A stretch of DNA of 64,000 bases, taken from the NCBI GenBank assembly GCA_008694505.1, contig VZDJ01000219.1:2086526-2150525 (forward strand). The letters run 5' to 3'. The notes beneath the pieces are model-generated. The model was not told where the DNA came from and did not search any database. It saw only the letters and a list, made by a program, of their open reading frames with translations. Positions 25,601 to 36,830 of this stretch are shown piece by piece (positions within the stretch are counted from its first letter, which is position 1; the number at the start of each line of letters is the position of its first letter). The translations under genes were made by a program, and so were the position numbers. This DNA is from Cyanoderma ruficeps (Eukaryota > Chordata > Aves > Passeriformes > Timaliidae).

Positions 25601-27234
25601 TACTGGTTCCTGAGAGCTGCTGTCTGCCAGAGAGCTGACCTGCATCTTACATCCACCGCTCACAGATGGAGAGCACTTGGATAATGCAGAAATTCCCAAC
25701 CTTCTCAAATCTGCATTTTATTTTGCTTCCAGGGATTTATTCTCTTTCTTTGCATCTTTCTCAGTCTACATCTCAGTATGTTTACTGCCTCCATAATGCA
25801 ACCTCCCTCTACCAACTCAAAATTTAATCTCGACATTCTCCTTACATATTTGGTGTCATATGCACTACAAGCTTCCAGCTCAAGTACAAGTTTCTTGTTT
25901 TAATCATATTTTTTTTTACTTCTCGGTAGGAGCAGCATTGCCTCCCCTAAACAGGTCACAGCTCAGTGTACACCTTGATAATAATATCATAGTCAGTGTG
26001 AATGTGTGTGACTAAGATATATTAACCTCTGCTGGTACCCTGCAGCCCCAGCAAGGCACAAAACAATTACTGTTATGTTTGCAGTTGGATACAGTCCCGT
26101 GTCTGAAATATGGAAATTAATTTAACTTCTGAATTAACTGTTAATTATATGAAAGTTTACTGTTCTAGGCTTAAAGTGAATCACTAGGATTTTCTTTTAG
26201 AACTAGCAAAATCTTTGGAACTTTTAAACAGTAGCAAATGCTAAGCTAAATTGAACTGCTTCTCTCAAAACCCTGAAAACATAAACCATTGTGACAACAT
26301 TGAATCAATCCAACTCAAGAAATTTAATATTAAAAGTGTTAAAACTACTGTAATATTCATAAGAATGTTTCAAATGAGGAACACGAATCCATGTTCTTTG
26401 TCAATACTGTAACTGCAGTTTATATTTTAAAAAAATGGTATTATCCTGCTACATAGAAAGCAACTCACATTCTGGCAGAAAAGTGAATAGCCATTTCTTC
26501 CACTGCATCTTAATCATTTGACACAATGGGTATGGATTTTTTTTTTTTTTAATAAACCTGTTCTTTAATTTGTCTTTTCTCAACTGTTTACAAAACACAG
26601 CCATCAAAATCAAAGAGATGGAGAATCAAATAAATCAACTCATTGAAACCTTTTGCTATGAAAGTGAAAGTCAGTTATAGATATTTCCAGGTAGTCTGGG
26701 AACCTCTTCCTTGTTGTCCCTGTGTCTGATGTAGCCCAACAGGGCAGGGAGCAGCCACTGAAAAGCCCTTAGTACTGTATACAGGATGAATAAAAAATAC
26801 AACATCTCTCAAGGTCATGAGGTGAAAACAAGATACAGCTGAGGAACACTCACAGGAGCTTGTATCTTAGCTACCTTCATGAACAGAAATGATGAAAAAA
26901 CAGCAAGACAAGCTGTGTGAGCATCACACCTTCCAGGAGCAGTGGTTTTAAATAGGAAATAAATAAGAAAATAAAAATAAAAAAATAAATAATAAACACC
27001 AAAATAATAAATAAATATTTACACTATTTCTTATCCCTTATCTTGAATGAGAAGTTGCAATAGTTCCGTGATTCACTTAGGCCTTTGTGAGATACTTCAC
27101 AAATACATCTTCAAATATAAATCCATTCTCCTCTTTCCTTTGAGCATCTGTCCTCTCAGTGTGTTTCTCCACACAAAATGTGTGCCCTTCACAACAGCCA
27201 CAAGCCCTGCGCCGGACCAGCAAGGAAAGCCCAG
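25601..27234. other. Non-coding stretch with poly(T) and A-rich tracts
   Basis: T14 occurs at 26,537-26,550 and an A-rich AAATAAATAA-type tract at about 26,950-27,020. Nothing else was recognised. Confidence 0.6.
26950..27020. repeat. A-rich (AAAT)n-like low-complexity tract
   Basis: Imperfect AAATAAATAAAA words over about 70 bp. Confidence 0.8.
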
Positions 27235-27315
27235 CACTGCTCATCAGCCCTGCACTGCTCATCAGCCCTGCACTGCTCATCAGCCCTGCCCTGCTCATCA
27301 GCCCTGCCCTGCTCA
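27235..27315 (+). repeat. 18-bp minisatellite, about 4.5 copies
   Basis: The unit is CACTGCTCATCAGCCCTG. Copies lie at 27,235-27,252, 27,253-27,270, 27,271-27,288 and 27,289-27,306 (first base pair CA changed to CC), then a half copy to 27,315. Because 18 is a multiple of three, all six frames stay open and give repeated peptides such as ALLISP on the plus strand. These frames are a by-product of the repeat and not evidence of a protein. The first three copies are identical, so the expansion is young. Confidence 0.95.
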
Positions 27316-27677
27316 CACATCTTTACTTTAGGGAGGCTGAAGATGCCCTTCTGGACCTCCTCTGCAGGTGCCATCACACGTGTAGGGCACTTTAGGAAGT
27401 GGGAGGTTTCCTTTAGCATTCTGACATTTGGGAGCCCAGTTGTGCAAGATGAAAGAAAAGTAAGAAGCAGCAAAGAAACAGCTGATTTCATGAGCTGACC
27501 TGCAGTATGCAAACTAAGCCAAAGTTTTAAATATAGAGTGACTAAGTGTTACAATAAATATTAATCATTAGCCATTACTTTGAAAGCCTCCTATTTTTCA
27601 CTTGTAGAGTGATATAAAGAATGCTTATCATGTATTTAAAAACAACTGTTCTCCTGCCTGAGAACACAGGGCAGCAC

Positions 27678-27840
27678 CTCACAGAATCAGAATATGCTGA
27701 ATTGAAGGATCCATCAGCATCACTGAGCCCAGCTCCTGGTTCTCATATCCCTGGCTGTGCTGGAACACTCCACATGCATCACACCATTAGTGATCCTTAC
27801 ACATGGACAGAAAATGTCTTTAGACTCCCAGACAAGCATC
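27678..27840 (-). mobile_element. CR1 LINE 3' fragment (antisense)
   Basis: The plus strand reads CTCACAGAATCAGAATATGC, then GAATTGAAGGATCCATCAGC, then GAGCCCAGCTCCTGG. This follows the complement of the avian CR1 3' end (CACAGAATCACAGAAT..., then GAGTTGGAAGGGACCCA..., then GAGTCCAACTCCTGG). The 3' end of the element is therefore on the left and the fragment is a 5'-truncated minus-strand insertion, as is usual for CR1. Divergence from the remembered consensus is substantial, so it is old. The right limit is uncertain beyond about 27,792. The plus-strand open frame of 79 codons over it is incidental. Confidence 0.75.
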
Positions 27841-30800
27841 TTAATCTTTGGACATCATAACCTCTTCATTGGACTCTATTAGACAGAAATCTAATAAGAA
27901 AACAAAGGATTTAAATAGAAAAGAAATGACCACTGTCAGGCTCATTCATCTTTGCTACTTTCAAAGCTTTACTTTTCATGGGGAGGGGAAGAGACTTATA
28001 AACTTATAATCTTGTACTAAAAATCACAACCCCCCCTATATCAAGGCAAAGAAACAGAGTTCTTGGCAATTCAGGGTGAGGGTTTTTTAAGTAAAAAATT
28101 AACAAGCAAAAGCAAGTGTATCTTTCAGTCATACTCAGCAAGTATGTAAGCACTTCTGGAAAATATTTGTAATATGTATATATTTAAACATATACTATGT
28201 TTAAATAGCTCAGTGAATGAGGGCAATAGCAGCACTAAACAAAACATGAAAAACTATAGGTCATTCCAAAAATACATTTTATCAGTACTGAGATGAAAAC
28301 TGCTGTTTAGAATGAAACCAAGAAGTTGATGTTTTATTGAGGATGGAGAGCAGCAGCTTCATAACAAAAATATGCTGTGGAACGCGGGAAAATCAGACTG
28401 TGAGTATCAAAAAAGATCACAAAGTTAGTTTTATCATTTCAATTACCTTTTTAACTTACAGAGTTTGTCATTAGGTCATTTCTTTCTCATTTAAGTCATC
28501 AGAGAGTCAAGGTGATGATACAAACTAAGCTAAAACTTACTGCAAGAACAACCTCGTTCACATCTTTTACCTCGTTTCAAGTACTAAACAGAGTGCACAG
28601 GACAGAATAATTTTTGCCCAGCTGCCTTCTATCATTTCTGATATCACTTCAACAAGCTCTGGTTTTCCCTGTTCCTTTTCTAGGCACAGTCCATTTCAAC
28701 AAGGCATCAGTTCTAATTCACAAGAACAAGGTCAAAAGCCAATAACATCAATGTAATCAGAATCATTTCATGTTCAGCCTGAGACTAAATGATTTCAAAT
28801 GAACACGTTCATGTTGAAGGAATATCCATACATTTGAAAAAAAATATAGAAAATAACTTTTGGTTGTTTTTTTGTTTGTGTTGTTGTTTCTTTTTTTAAA
28901 CCCAACTACTACAAAAGTACTTTAAATTTTCCTAGGGCATCAACAATTAGAGATTATCTGCTGGCTTCCAGCTATTACATAATGGGTAATTAGATGCTGA
29001 AAATTCCAGTGACTTAGAAAAATAGTCTACATGTTAATTGCTTTTATGAGTCCTTTAATGCAATCTGGGGACAGAAAGAATTTTGGACTGTCTCTGAATA
29101 ATAACATTACTGGCAGCAAGCCTAATTTCTTTTTCTTTTTATTCCCCAGACATTTCTTAGAGGTTTTGATAATTTCCTTCCCTCTCCCTGTACATTATAT
29201 ATGTATACATTTTTACTACCATATTATTACATTTTCTATTTAATTGCAACCAGTGGTCACTAACCATTCTCGATGCAGTGTCACAGCCACCACTAGATTG
29301 CTACAGCCCCATGAAGAGACAACTGCATTTTCAATTAATTATTTGTCTCTAGTTTCTTGCTTCACACCCTTTTCTCATGAAATTAGAACTGAAAAAAAAG
29401 ACATTTGCTTTCCTTTCTCCTTCCAAATCCTCCCAGTGATCTCTGACATTTGACTTTCCTACAGACAGGGAACCATGAGCAGTCTCATCTTGCTCTCGAC
29501 AGGCTGACAGTGGTGAATTTTTTGGCAACAGAACTACTACTGCCACAACACAGGCTGCTAGAAGCTTGGCATGGAGTGTTGCCTATAAACACCTCAAGAA
29601 ATGAGGTGAATATCTAGTGCTAAGCTGTCAAAAGCAGAATGTTTGTGTGATTTAGTTGAGAAAACATTGAGTGAATTTGGGAAAACAGAAAACAAAACAA
29701 AAAACCTGATAATATTGAAACCACCCCCACCCCCCGAATAGTCAAAATTAGTATGGAAATATAGTAACACAGGAACTTCCAGAGCACCACACTGACATCA
29801 TCCAGTTAAAACTTTTTCTTTCAGTCATTTATATGTATTAGCTACAGGGTAACCCAGAAAGTTCACAATTTTCCATAAATTGATGGTGTTCCTTCACCAC
29901 CTGCTGTAATAATGAATGATGCCAGTCAAAGGCAGGAGAACAGGGTTCCAACACACACAAGTTTCAGAGCAGAGCAGGCTAAACACTCAAACTTGCCAGC
30001 ATAAAACAGATGAAAAATTCTAATTAAGAAGGAATCACAAGTGATTACATTTACTGAAAAAGAGTGGGGGTTTTAATGTGTTTTGTCATGCTTTTGGAGA
30101 TGTGACCTGTGGGTGGTGCCAAAAATGACACAATTTTTCTGAAAACTGTATGGATCCTGTCTTTGAAAGCCCAGTGCAAATCTGAGTATACTTATAAGGA
30201 CCACACTTATCAAGTCTTCCTAAAGAATTGATTATCTTTTGTCTCAGAATTCCTGAAGAAAAGCTATCGTGGAGCAGTCCGTGCTACTGTGAACAACGGA
30301 TGTCTGGGCTGTTAAAGCCTTAACTCACAGAGAAATCCATAAAACCAAACTGCTTCCAGAGTGAGGTGGGTGGGAAAGAGTACCTGGATTCTCTTCACAG
30401 AAAGTTTAGAAGAGAAGAACAGAAAAAACCCAGCTGCTGATGCAAAACTCCTGACTCCAGCCCAGCATTCCCTGTGATGACAATTCAGAGTTACCACTGT
30501 TTATTCCACCTTCAGTCCAAACGGTTTCTGTAAAGGACTGACTGACCTCTACCCAGCTCTGCCACAAAGGGCAGAATCACTGGCCTTGAGGCTGCGTAAA
30601 AATGGGTGGAAATGAGAGTTTTGCTAGGAAAGTGTGAGGGCAAAGATTAACCAAAGAGCTCTTCTACATAGGAGGAGAGGCAGGAAGGCAGAATTGGCTG
30701 GCAGGAGGAAGAACACTTCTGCCACCAAGAACCCTACAAACGGAGGAAGCACTCAGGACTCTGATTCCCACCCCTAGATTCAACATGATCAGGACTGCAG

Positions 30801-31520
30801 ATGCTACAGACCCCTTGCTTTTTGCCTTTTAAATTCAATTGAGTCTCATTTTCTCAAGATTTCAGATGCCCATGGTCCTACTCTCACTTAGGTACACCTG
30901 TGATCTAATAAAAATGCATTGTTATCACAGAGCTATTTAAGTAACAAAAAGAAAACCAGAAAGAGCAGACTACCAACATGTCTAATTGTCCAAAGGAGGC
31001 AGACAGGTCTTTTTGCAAAAGTGGTTATCAGAATGTAGAGTACAATATATCACTGTATTGCATACACTAGTGGTGAGCTGCAATCAGCCCGTGTGCAAGT
31101 AAGTAAAAATCAGAACAAGAGTGATTTATAATTAAACTAATCAAAATCTTACAGGTGGTATTATAAGTGCTTCTGAATTTTCCATGTGGCATGCTGATTG
31201 TTAAATCTTGATAAGGGCTGCTCTACGTGATACAAGCACCCCATTGGGCTCCATCAAATAAAAGTCTGCATCTTAGAAATCTCAATTCCTTACACAAATC
31301 AGACCACAGAGACTGATGTGTGTTGCAGGATGAACGATTGACCTTTGTGAAAAGAATTTCAGGGCTCTAAGAATGCATTATGGTGTGCAGAGTCCTTTGG
31401 AACTATAATAATCCATATGTTTACACTCCAGTGCTTAGGAACACCTTTTTCCTAAACATGCAAAAACCCCACACTGCAAAAAAAGTTTCCCACAAAATTT
31501 TTATCAATTTCTTAAGCAAT
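27841..31520. other. Non-coding stretch, nothing recognised
   Basis: AT-rich DNA with short C-runs near 28,030 and 29,723-29,737. No gene, transposon end or clear regulatory block was recognised. Confidence 0.6.
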
Positions 31521-31600
31521 GAAACAAACAAAACAAAACAAAAAAACCCACAAAACACCAAACAAAAAACCCCCCAAAAAACCAAACAAACCAACCAAAC
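31521..31600. repeat. A/C-rich (CAAA)n-type simple repeat
   Basis: Repeated CAAAA, CAAAC and CCAA words. Overlapping open frames on both strands (80 and 70 codons) reflect this composition. Confidence 0.85.
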
Positions 31601-33170
31601 TTTTATTTTTGTACCTTCATAATTGGATGCCATGACTGTCTCTGCTTACTCTAATAGGGTTAACATGCATTCTACAAACTGCAACACAAATGAAATTATT
31701 TTATATTGTTATAGTTTAACTCTACAATTTTGACTTAATTTAGTGGAATTAAGTTCTACCTACTTTAATGGGTACCTGACCTCAGATTCTGACATGTCAA
31801 TTACTTAGAAGATGGTATTATTTTGTAAGAAAGACAGTGATTCAAACAAGTCACGATGCATTCTCCTGGCAAACACAGAATTCAAGACACGCAAAAATTA
31901 ATCTTCCTATAAATACTTCTCGAGTATTTTTAATGGCCTTAGATCTAAAAGCTACACTCCTCACAGAAGCATCACTGCTTTTGCTTTCCCAAACAGGCCC
32001 TGGAAGGGAGTGAGAAGGAAGGCTGTGCCAACTCTATTGCGGTCAAGAGGATGGAAGTCTGCTTGTGCTATCTGAATCACACATTGGCAGATGAAAAGAC
32101 ATGCCTTTTACCATCTGTAAATTTTAATGTACCAGATTTTGGCTGCCATGCAACCTAAAGTATTTACTTCACTGAGGTACACAGAAGGAAAAAAGGACAT
32201 AAGAAGTTTTTATCTAGATTTAAGTGACAGCCCTAGATAAAATCAGTTTATGCTACTACAGTTTCACCATTTAAACTTAAGCACTGAAGTAAATTTCTCA
32301 TCTATATAAGGGTGTTCTGATGAAAAACCCCAAACCCTGTTTGTCTCTTGATGTCTCCATAGCTTCCTTTCCACATTTTAGAAGAAAACAAGCATGTGGA
32401 TTTTTACAAAGGTTTGAAAATGCCATTTCACTAAAACTGAAGGTACATGCAAACGCCTGATCCTTTCAGGGCTTGTAGTCTCAAAAGACCATTGCAAATG
32501 CAAATAGCTATAGTTGTTACTGAGGAAACAGAAACAATGAGAAGAATAAGAATGGCAGTGGCAGTGACAGAAATTATCTTCCCTGCAGCAGGAAGGCTGG
32601 AACCAGCTCTGTTTTGCAACAGTAAGCCATGTAACACTGAGGGTAACTTCAATCAGCTCTCTGAACCTCACAGTCAATTTTAAATAACCATGATTTATTT
32701 GTCCAAAGTAGTGCACAGTGGTGCAGCAAAATACCTTTGGTATATGAATACATTTGCCTCATTGCTCCTCCCTTCAGTCTTTGATCTCCTCCATATTAAC
32801 CCCTTATTTCTCAAAACTCTGTACTCAACAAACTGATAATAAGCTTTCCCTATATCTGGTAATTATTTTTAAGAAAAGAGATTGTTTACGTCCCTAAAGC
32901 CAGAAATGTACAACAGTACTTACACTTTTGCATTGTTGCTTTTTTCTTGGCACTAGCACAAATGAGAAGATAGCTTAAAATTTAAAGATGACCCCCCCTC
33001 CCAATCTGAGGGGGGAAAAAGGTACACAAAAGACAGATGTGAAGGCATGTTCTCTCTCCTATTGGTCTCATTTCAATTTGACAGTTCCTTTACAATTTTT
33101 CCTTTTTTTCACGTGTTTAGCTTCAAGAACCACAAACTTCTATCTGAAGAATTTACATTAAGTAGCATGA
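31601..33170. other. Non-coding stretch, nothing recognised
   Basis: Unique-looking DNA. Several overlapping frames of 73-112 codons at 32,378-32,716 lie on both strands with no recognised domain. Confidence 0.55.
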
Positions 33171-33202
33171 ATAATGTCAAATTTATGTGAAATGCAAGAG
33201 AA

Positions 33203-33415
33203 TTGCTGCAGATTAGCTGTAATTTTGATCAGTTGTACTCTAAAATGGAGGAAAAGCCTTCACAGATCTGTGAAGCAAAATCCACTATTTCTGGAACAGA
33301 AGGAGGAAAAGCAACAAAGCCACAGAGGTACTGCACATATTGTAGAAAAGTCTTTAAGCAAATGCAAACTGGCAGAATGAAAGTATCTGAATATAGGGAA
33401 GAAAGAACAAAGTGA
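33203..33415 (+). other. 70-codon open frame with a zinc-finger-like CxxC, unproven
   Basis: The frame contains YCTYCRKVFKQMQTGR, which resembles the first half of a C2H2 zinc finger (C-x2-C-x3-F), but the two histidines that should follow are absent and the frame ends 18 codons later. The next plus-strand frames downstream (33,481-33,735 and 33,702-33,908) are in different phases. It could be a decayed zinc-finger remnant or simply chance. No donor site, promoter or second finger was found. Confidence 0.12.
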
Positions 33416-33908
33416 GAAAGATCAGATGAAAATCGTGCTGTTCATCAACCTAAGGTCACTTCAACACCTACAGAAAACAAGTGAGACATTCCAGGCTGCG
33501 AGGGGTTTTTCTTCATGCTGATCTCTCAGCATCTGATACTGAAAGCAGCACCAGAAATACTGAACATCTGGAAGCTTTAAAAAATTCTATCACTCTACCA
33601 AATCAGAGAGATTTTGTGAGCATTGTGGCTACTAAAGCGCAGGAGATCCCAGCCCAGAATCCAATCCTCACTGAACAACAGGAACGTTTCTGTTCCAAAA
33701 AGTGTCGGGATTTATCTTTACCCTGGAGGAAGTGAAAACGCAGGTACAAAATCAGCCTTCAAAGTTGCAGCTCTCCTGGATCACCACTGACCACTTTCCC
33801 CACCCAGACCTGTTCCCTTTTGCTGTCACCACAGTGACAAAAAGGCAGAATTGTCACACGTGCGCAGAACACAGGAACATGCAAATGACCTCCACGTGTC
33901 AGAGATGA

Positions 33909-36389
33909 AAATATTATCCAAGACAGACAAGTAAAGGTGCCACACACGCAGGCAGTGTGTGCATTATACAACTGACTCTGTTTGCAAACCCTCCCTGCCA
34001 GTGGCCATCAGAGGAGTCCTCACAGACACCACACTTCCCCCGTGATACAGAGAATGGACTGAACATCTCAGCTCTGATTCCTGTGATTTTCAATTAAACT
34101 TCCTTTGCTGCTGGAACACGGATCACCTGCTCCACCACGCATACCTCTGTATTATTAATTTGTTAGCTTTCTGGAATCACAGTTGAAAACCTTTCAGCCT
34201 TGGTTTGTGGCAATAAATTCAACTGACAGCTGAAATTTGGAACGCTCACTTAATATTGATTCTGAATGTAATAACAAGCGACATGACCTTTTGGAGGGTG
34301 TAAAATATGGCTGCCACAACATCTGTGCCACATTTCTTGCTGTGTAGTAATATGCTGTAACAGCATGGAGCTGGCACTGAAGTTAAGTTTTATTATCAAG
34401 CAGATCTCTCCATCTCTCTGGCTTCATTAAAAAAAAAAATCCCACAGAACCTTACTCCTCATCCCTACCCCCAAAATGCTTCCCACATCCAGAACTCGTG
34501 CATACGTCACTGCTTCTGAGACCTAATGTGTGCTGCAGTAAGGAAAGAGATTTTGGAGGGCTAAAAGAGACCCCTTGTGTCAAACAGAGCAGTTCCAGCA
34601 GACTGAAAATCAGCACATCTTCAGTCAGACAGGAACCTTACACCGAGTATCTCCATCAAACATCTATCGAGTTATACTGTTTGTTATCTTCCTACCTACA
34701 GGGAAATACCTGTACATCTTTCCTAAAAGAAACAACACATTAGTAACCACTTTTTGTGAGCTCTGACACCACGAATACCATTTTCATTTAGCATTACCCC
34801 AGGATACCTTGAACTAATTTTGCTAGGTTGGATACAGGTTGGTACCTTGCAGTAGTTTCCTTTGAAGTGCTGGTATCTTTAAAATATAGTCCATATAGGC
34901 AGAATATAAATTTCTATATTTTTTTAAATCTAATTTAAGTAACTTCAAATTATGCAAGGAGCCTAACCAAGTTTGAAAACCGATATTCTACTACAAAAAA
35001 CACACATCCCTCTTCAAGTATTATAAAGGATGCTTCAGATACCTGCTGAACAAGTAAACTGAAACAATGAATCCCTTTATCCTTATTAACAAGACCTATT
35101 TTATCTCTTAATGGACACGAAACACAATGAAGCAGATATTTACCGTGACATTTTAATTTTGCATTTTGTGATTTTAGTTTCTACACTGCCAAACACTTGG
35201 TAGCAGCTAAAATTTTATATGTCTGAAAACTCATTGTTCAAGAAAAATTAAAAACTTTCATATTAAAGCTCAAGGCACTCTAACAAATAGGTACATGAAG
35301 ATTTTTGCTTTTCAAAAATCTTGACAGACCCTTCATTGTACCTGTACTGACTGGCCTTGGGGACTGGGGTAACCTGCTCCAACCACATTACCACACCTCA
35401 CAGTTACACTCCAAGAGCCAGAGAACTCTTCTTTTACTAAAAATTTCATAGAAACTAACCAACAATGGAAATTTATAAAAAATACACCAAGTTTACAAAT
35501 ATATTCCTCCAGATGTAATCCTGAGGTAATGGGAACAGATGCCCAATATGTAAGTTTCAAAGGGCATTTAACATCACTGTATACATGTACTGATGCACAT
35601 GGATTTCACTCATATTACATTTAAAAGATATATGTACGTTTCATTATTACTGAAGGCAGATTGAATAGTTAATGAGGACTGGATATTTACAGTTTGAATT
35701 TCATTCAAATCTATTATATACACATGCTAGCATAACAAAATGGATATTTCCTGTCTGCCTTTCTACTGCTGTAACCCTAATTTCATTTAATTATAAGATC
35801 AGCACCTGAACCGATCAACACTATGCTACAATAGATGAAGCCGAGGCTGTAACAAAATTTGCAGCCTGGGCAAGATGAGAGAGAATTACTAAAAGAATGG
35901 TTAAATTCTTTTAAATACAATGAAGTCTAGGACTCCTTTGAAGGAGTTAGAGAAGAAAATGGAATACTTTAAAAGTTATAGCTGACCTTTGAGCTTCCCT
36001 CATTCTCCTAATTATTACCATAAAGGCATAGATCCCAGGAAAGCAGTAAAAGTGTTATTGAAAAACTCAAAGATGCCATGGATTTGGTCTTTACTCAAGC
36101 TTCCATGTTATACACAGAGGGTCCAAAACCTCCAGCAGTTCAATCTCTGCTGGGGCATGTTTGAAACCCACACACTTGACCATTGTTCCTTTGAAAAGCA
36201 GCATTTGTAAATCCTAATGATGCACTCGTGGGATGAGAGACAGACAGACATTTCCAGTTCTGGGAAGGGTTTCTCACTGTAACTGAGAGACTTGAGAGCT
36301 GAACTGCCCCGCCAGGCCGGGGAGTTTTGAGAGAGACACCAGATTCTCTGGGGTTGGTCTCACATCTGCCCCAGAGGGTCAGCCCCAGT
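33909..36389. other. Non-coding stretch, nothing recognised
   Basis: AT-rich DNA with only short open frames. The last 150 bp (about 36,230-36,389) is GC-richer and may be an upstream part of the neighbouring LTR element, but it does not align with the second LTR copy. Confidence 0.55.
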
Positions 36390-36830
36390 GCTGCCTTAAG
36401 TTTCAGCTTTTATATTTTTCCAATCCTGTACTGCATTAGTGTACAACTCTGAGCTCCATACAAGTGTCAGTCAGCTCTCTTCACAGTTTGGTCAGACAAA
36501 ACAATCCTGCCAGGCCTGAGAACCAAGGACATCCTCGGCCTCAGGCCCTAAGAAGTACAAACAAAAGTAAATTGGGGGGACAAGCAAACTGGGGGAATGG
36601 GATTTCATTCCCTGAAGCTGGAATTGGACAATTAACCTCTGACATGCAAACAGACCAAACTTATCTCTGTCTGAGGAACTGCAGACCATTGTCCATCTTG
36701 GGTGTAGCCTCTGCCAGGCTTTTGACTGCCCAAGGTGTATCTGTGAAAGGACTTTAATAAATACACACTTTATTCTTTTTTATTCTTTATTCCCTCTGTT
36801 CTAGGGAGCCACTCCAAGGCATCACCAGAG
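36390..36830 (+). mobile_element. Solo LTR of the same family as the 7.3-kb copy
   Basis: A TATA-position sequence, AAACTTATCT, occupies the place of AAACTTATAA in the other copy. A TTGGGTGTAGCC word follows, then GCCCAAGGTGTATCTG and an AATAAA signal at 36,756-36,761 with a T-rich tail. The alignment with the complement of 7,300-7,765 runs from CTTAAGTTTCAGC to CCAAGGCATCACC with many substitutions and small indels, so the two are old or belong to sister subfamilies. No retroviral coding frame is adjacent. The ends are approximate and no target-site duplication was confirmed. Open frames of 65-97 codons inside it are incidental. Confidence 0.75.

Noticed and set aside
27047..27512. Repeat protein with ALLISP or CTAHQP units
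   Set aside because: It is the translation of an 18-bp minisatellite that is open in every frame on both strands.
31421..31633. Cysteine/phenylalanine-rich minus-strand peptide
   Set aside because: It is the antisense of a (CAAA)n-type low-complexity repeat.
35333..35400. CR1-like wording near 35.35 kb
   Set aside because: Only a few generic words match; there is no ordered match to the CR1 3' end.
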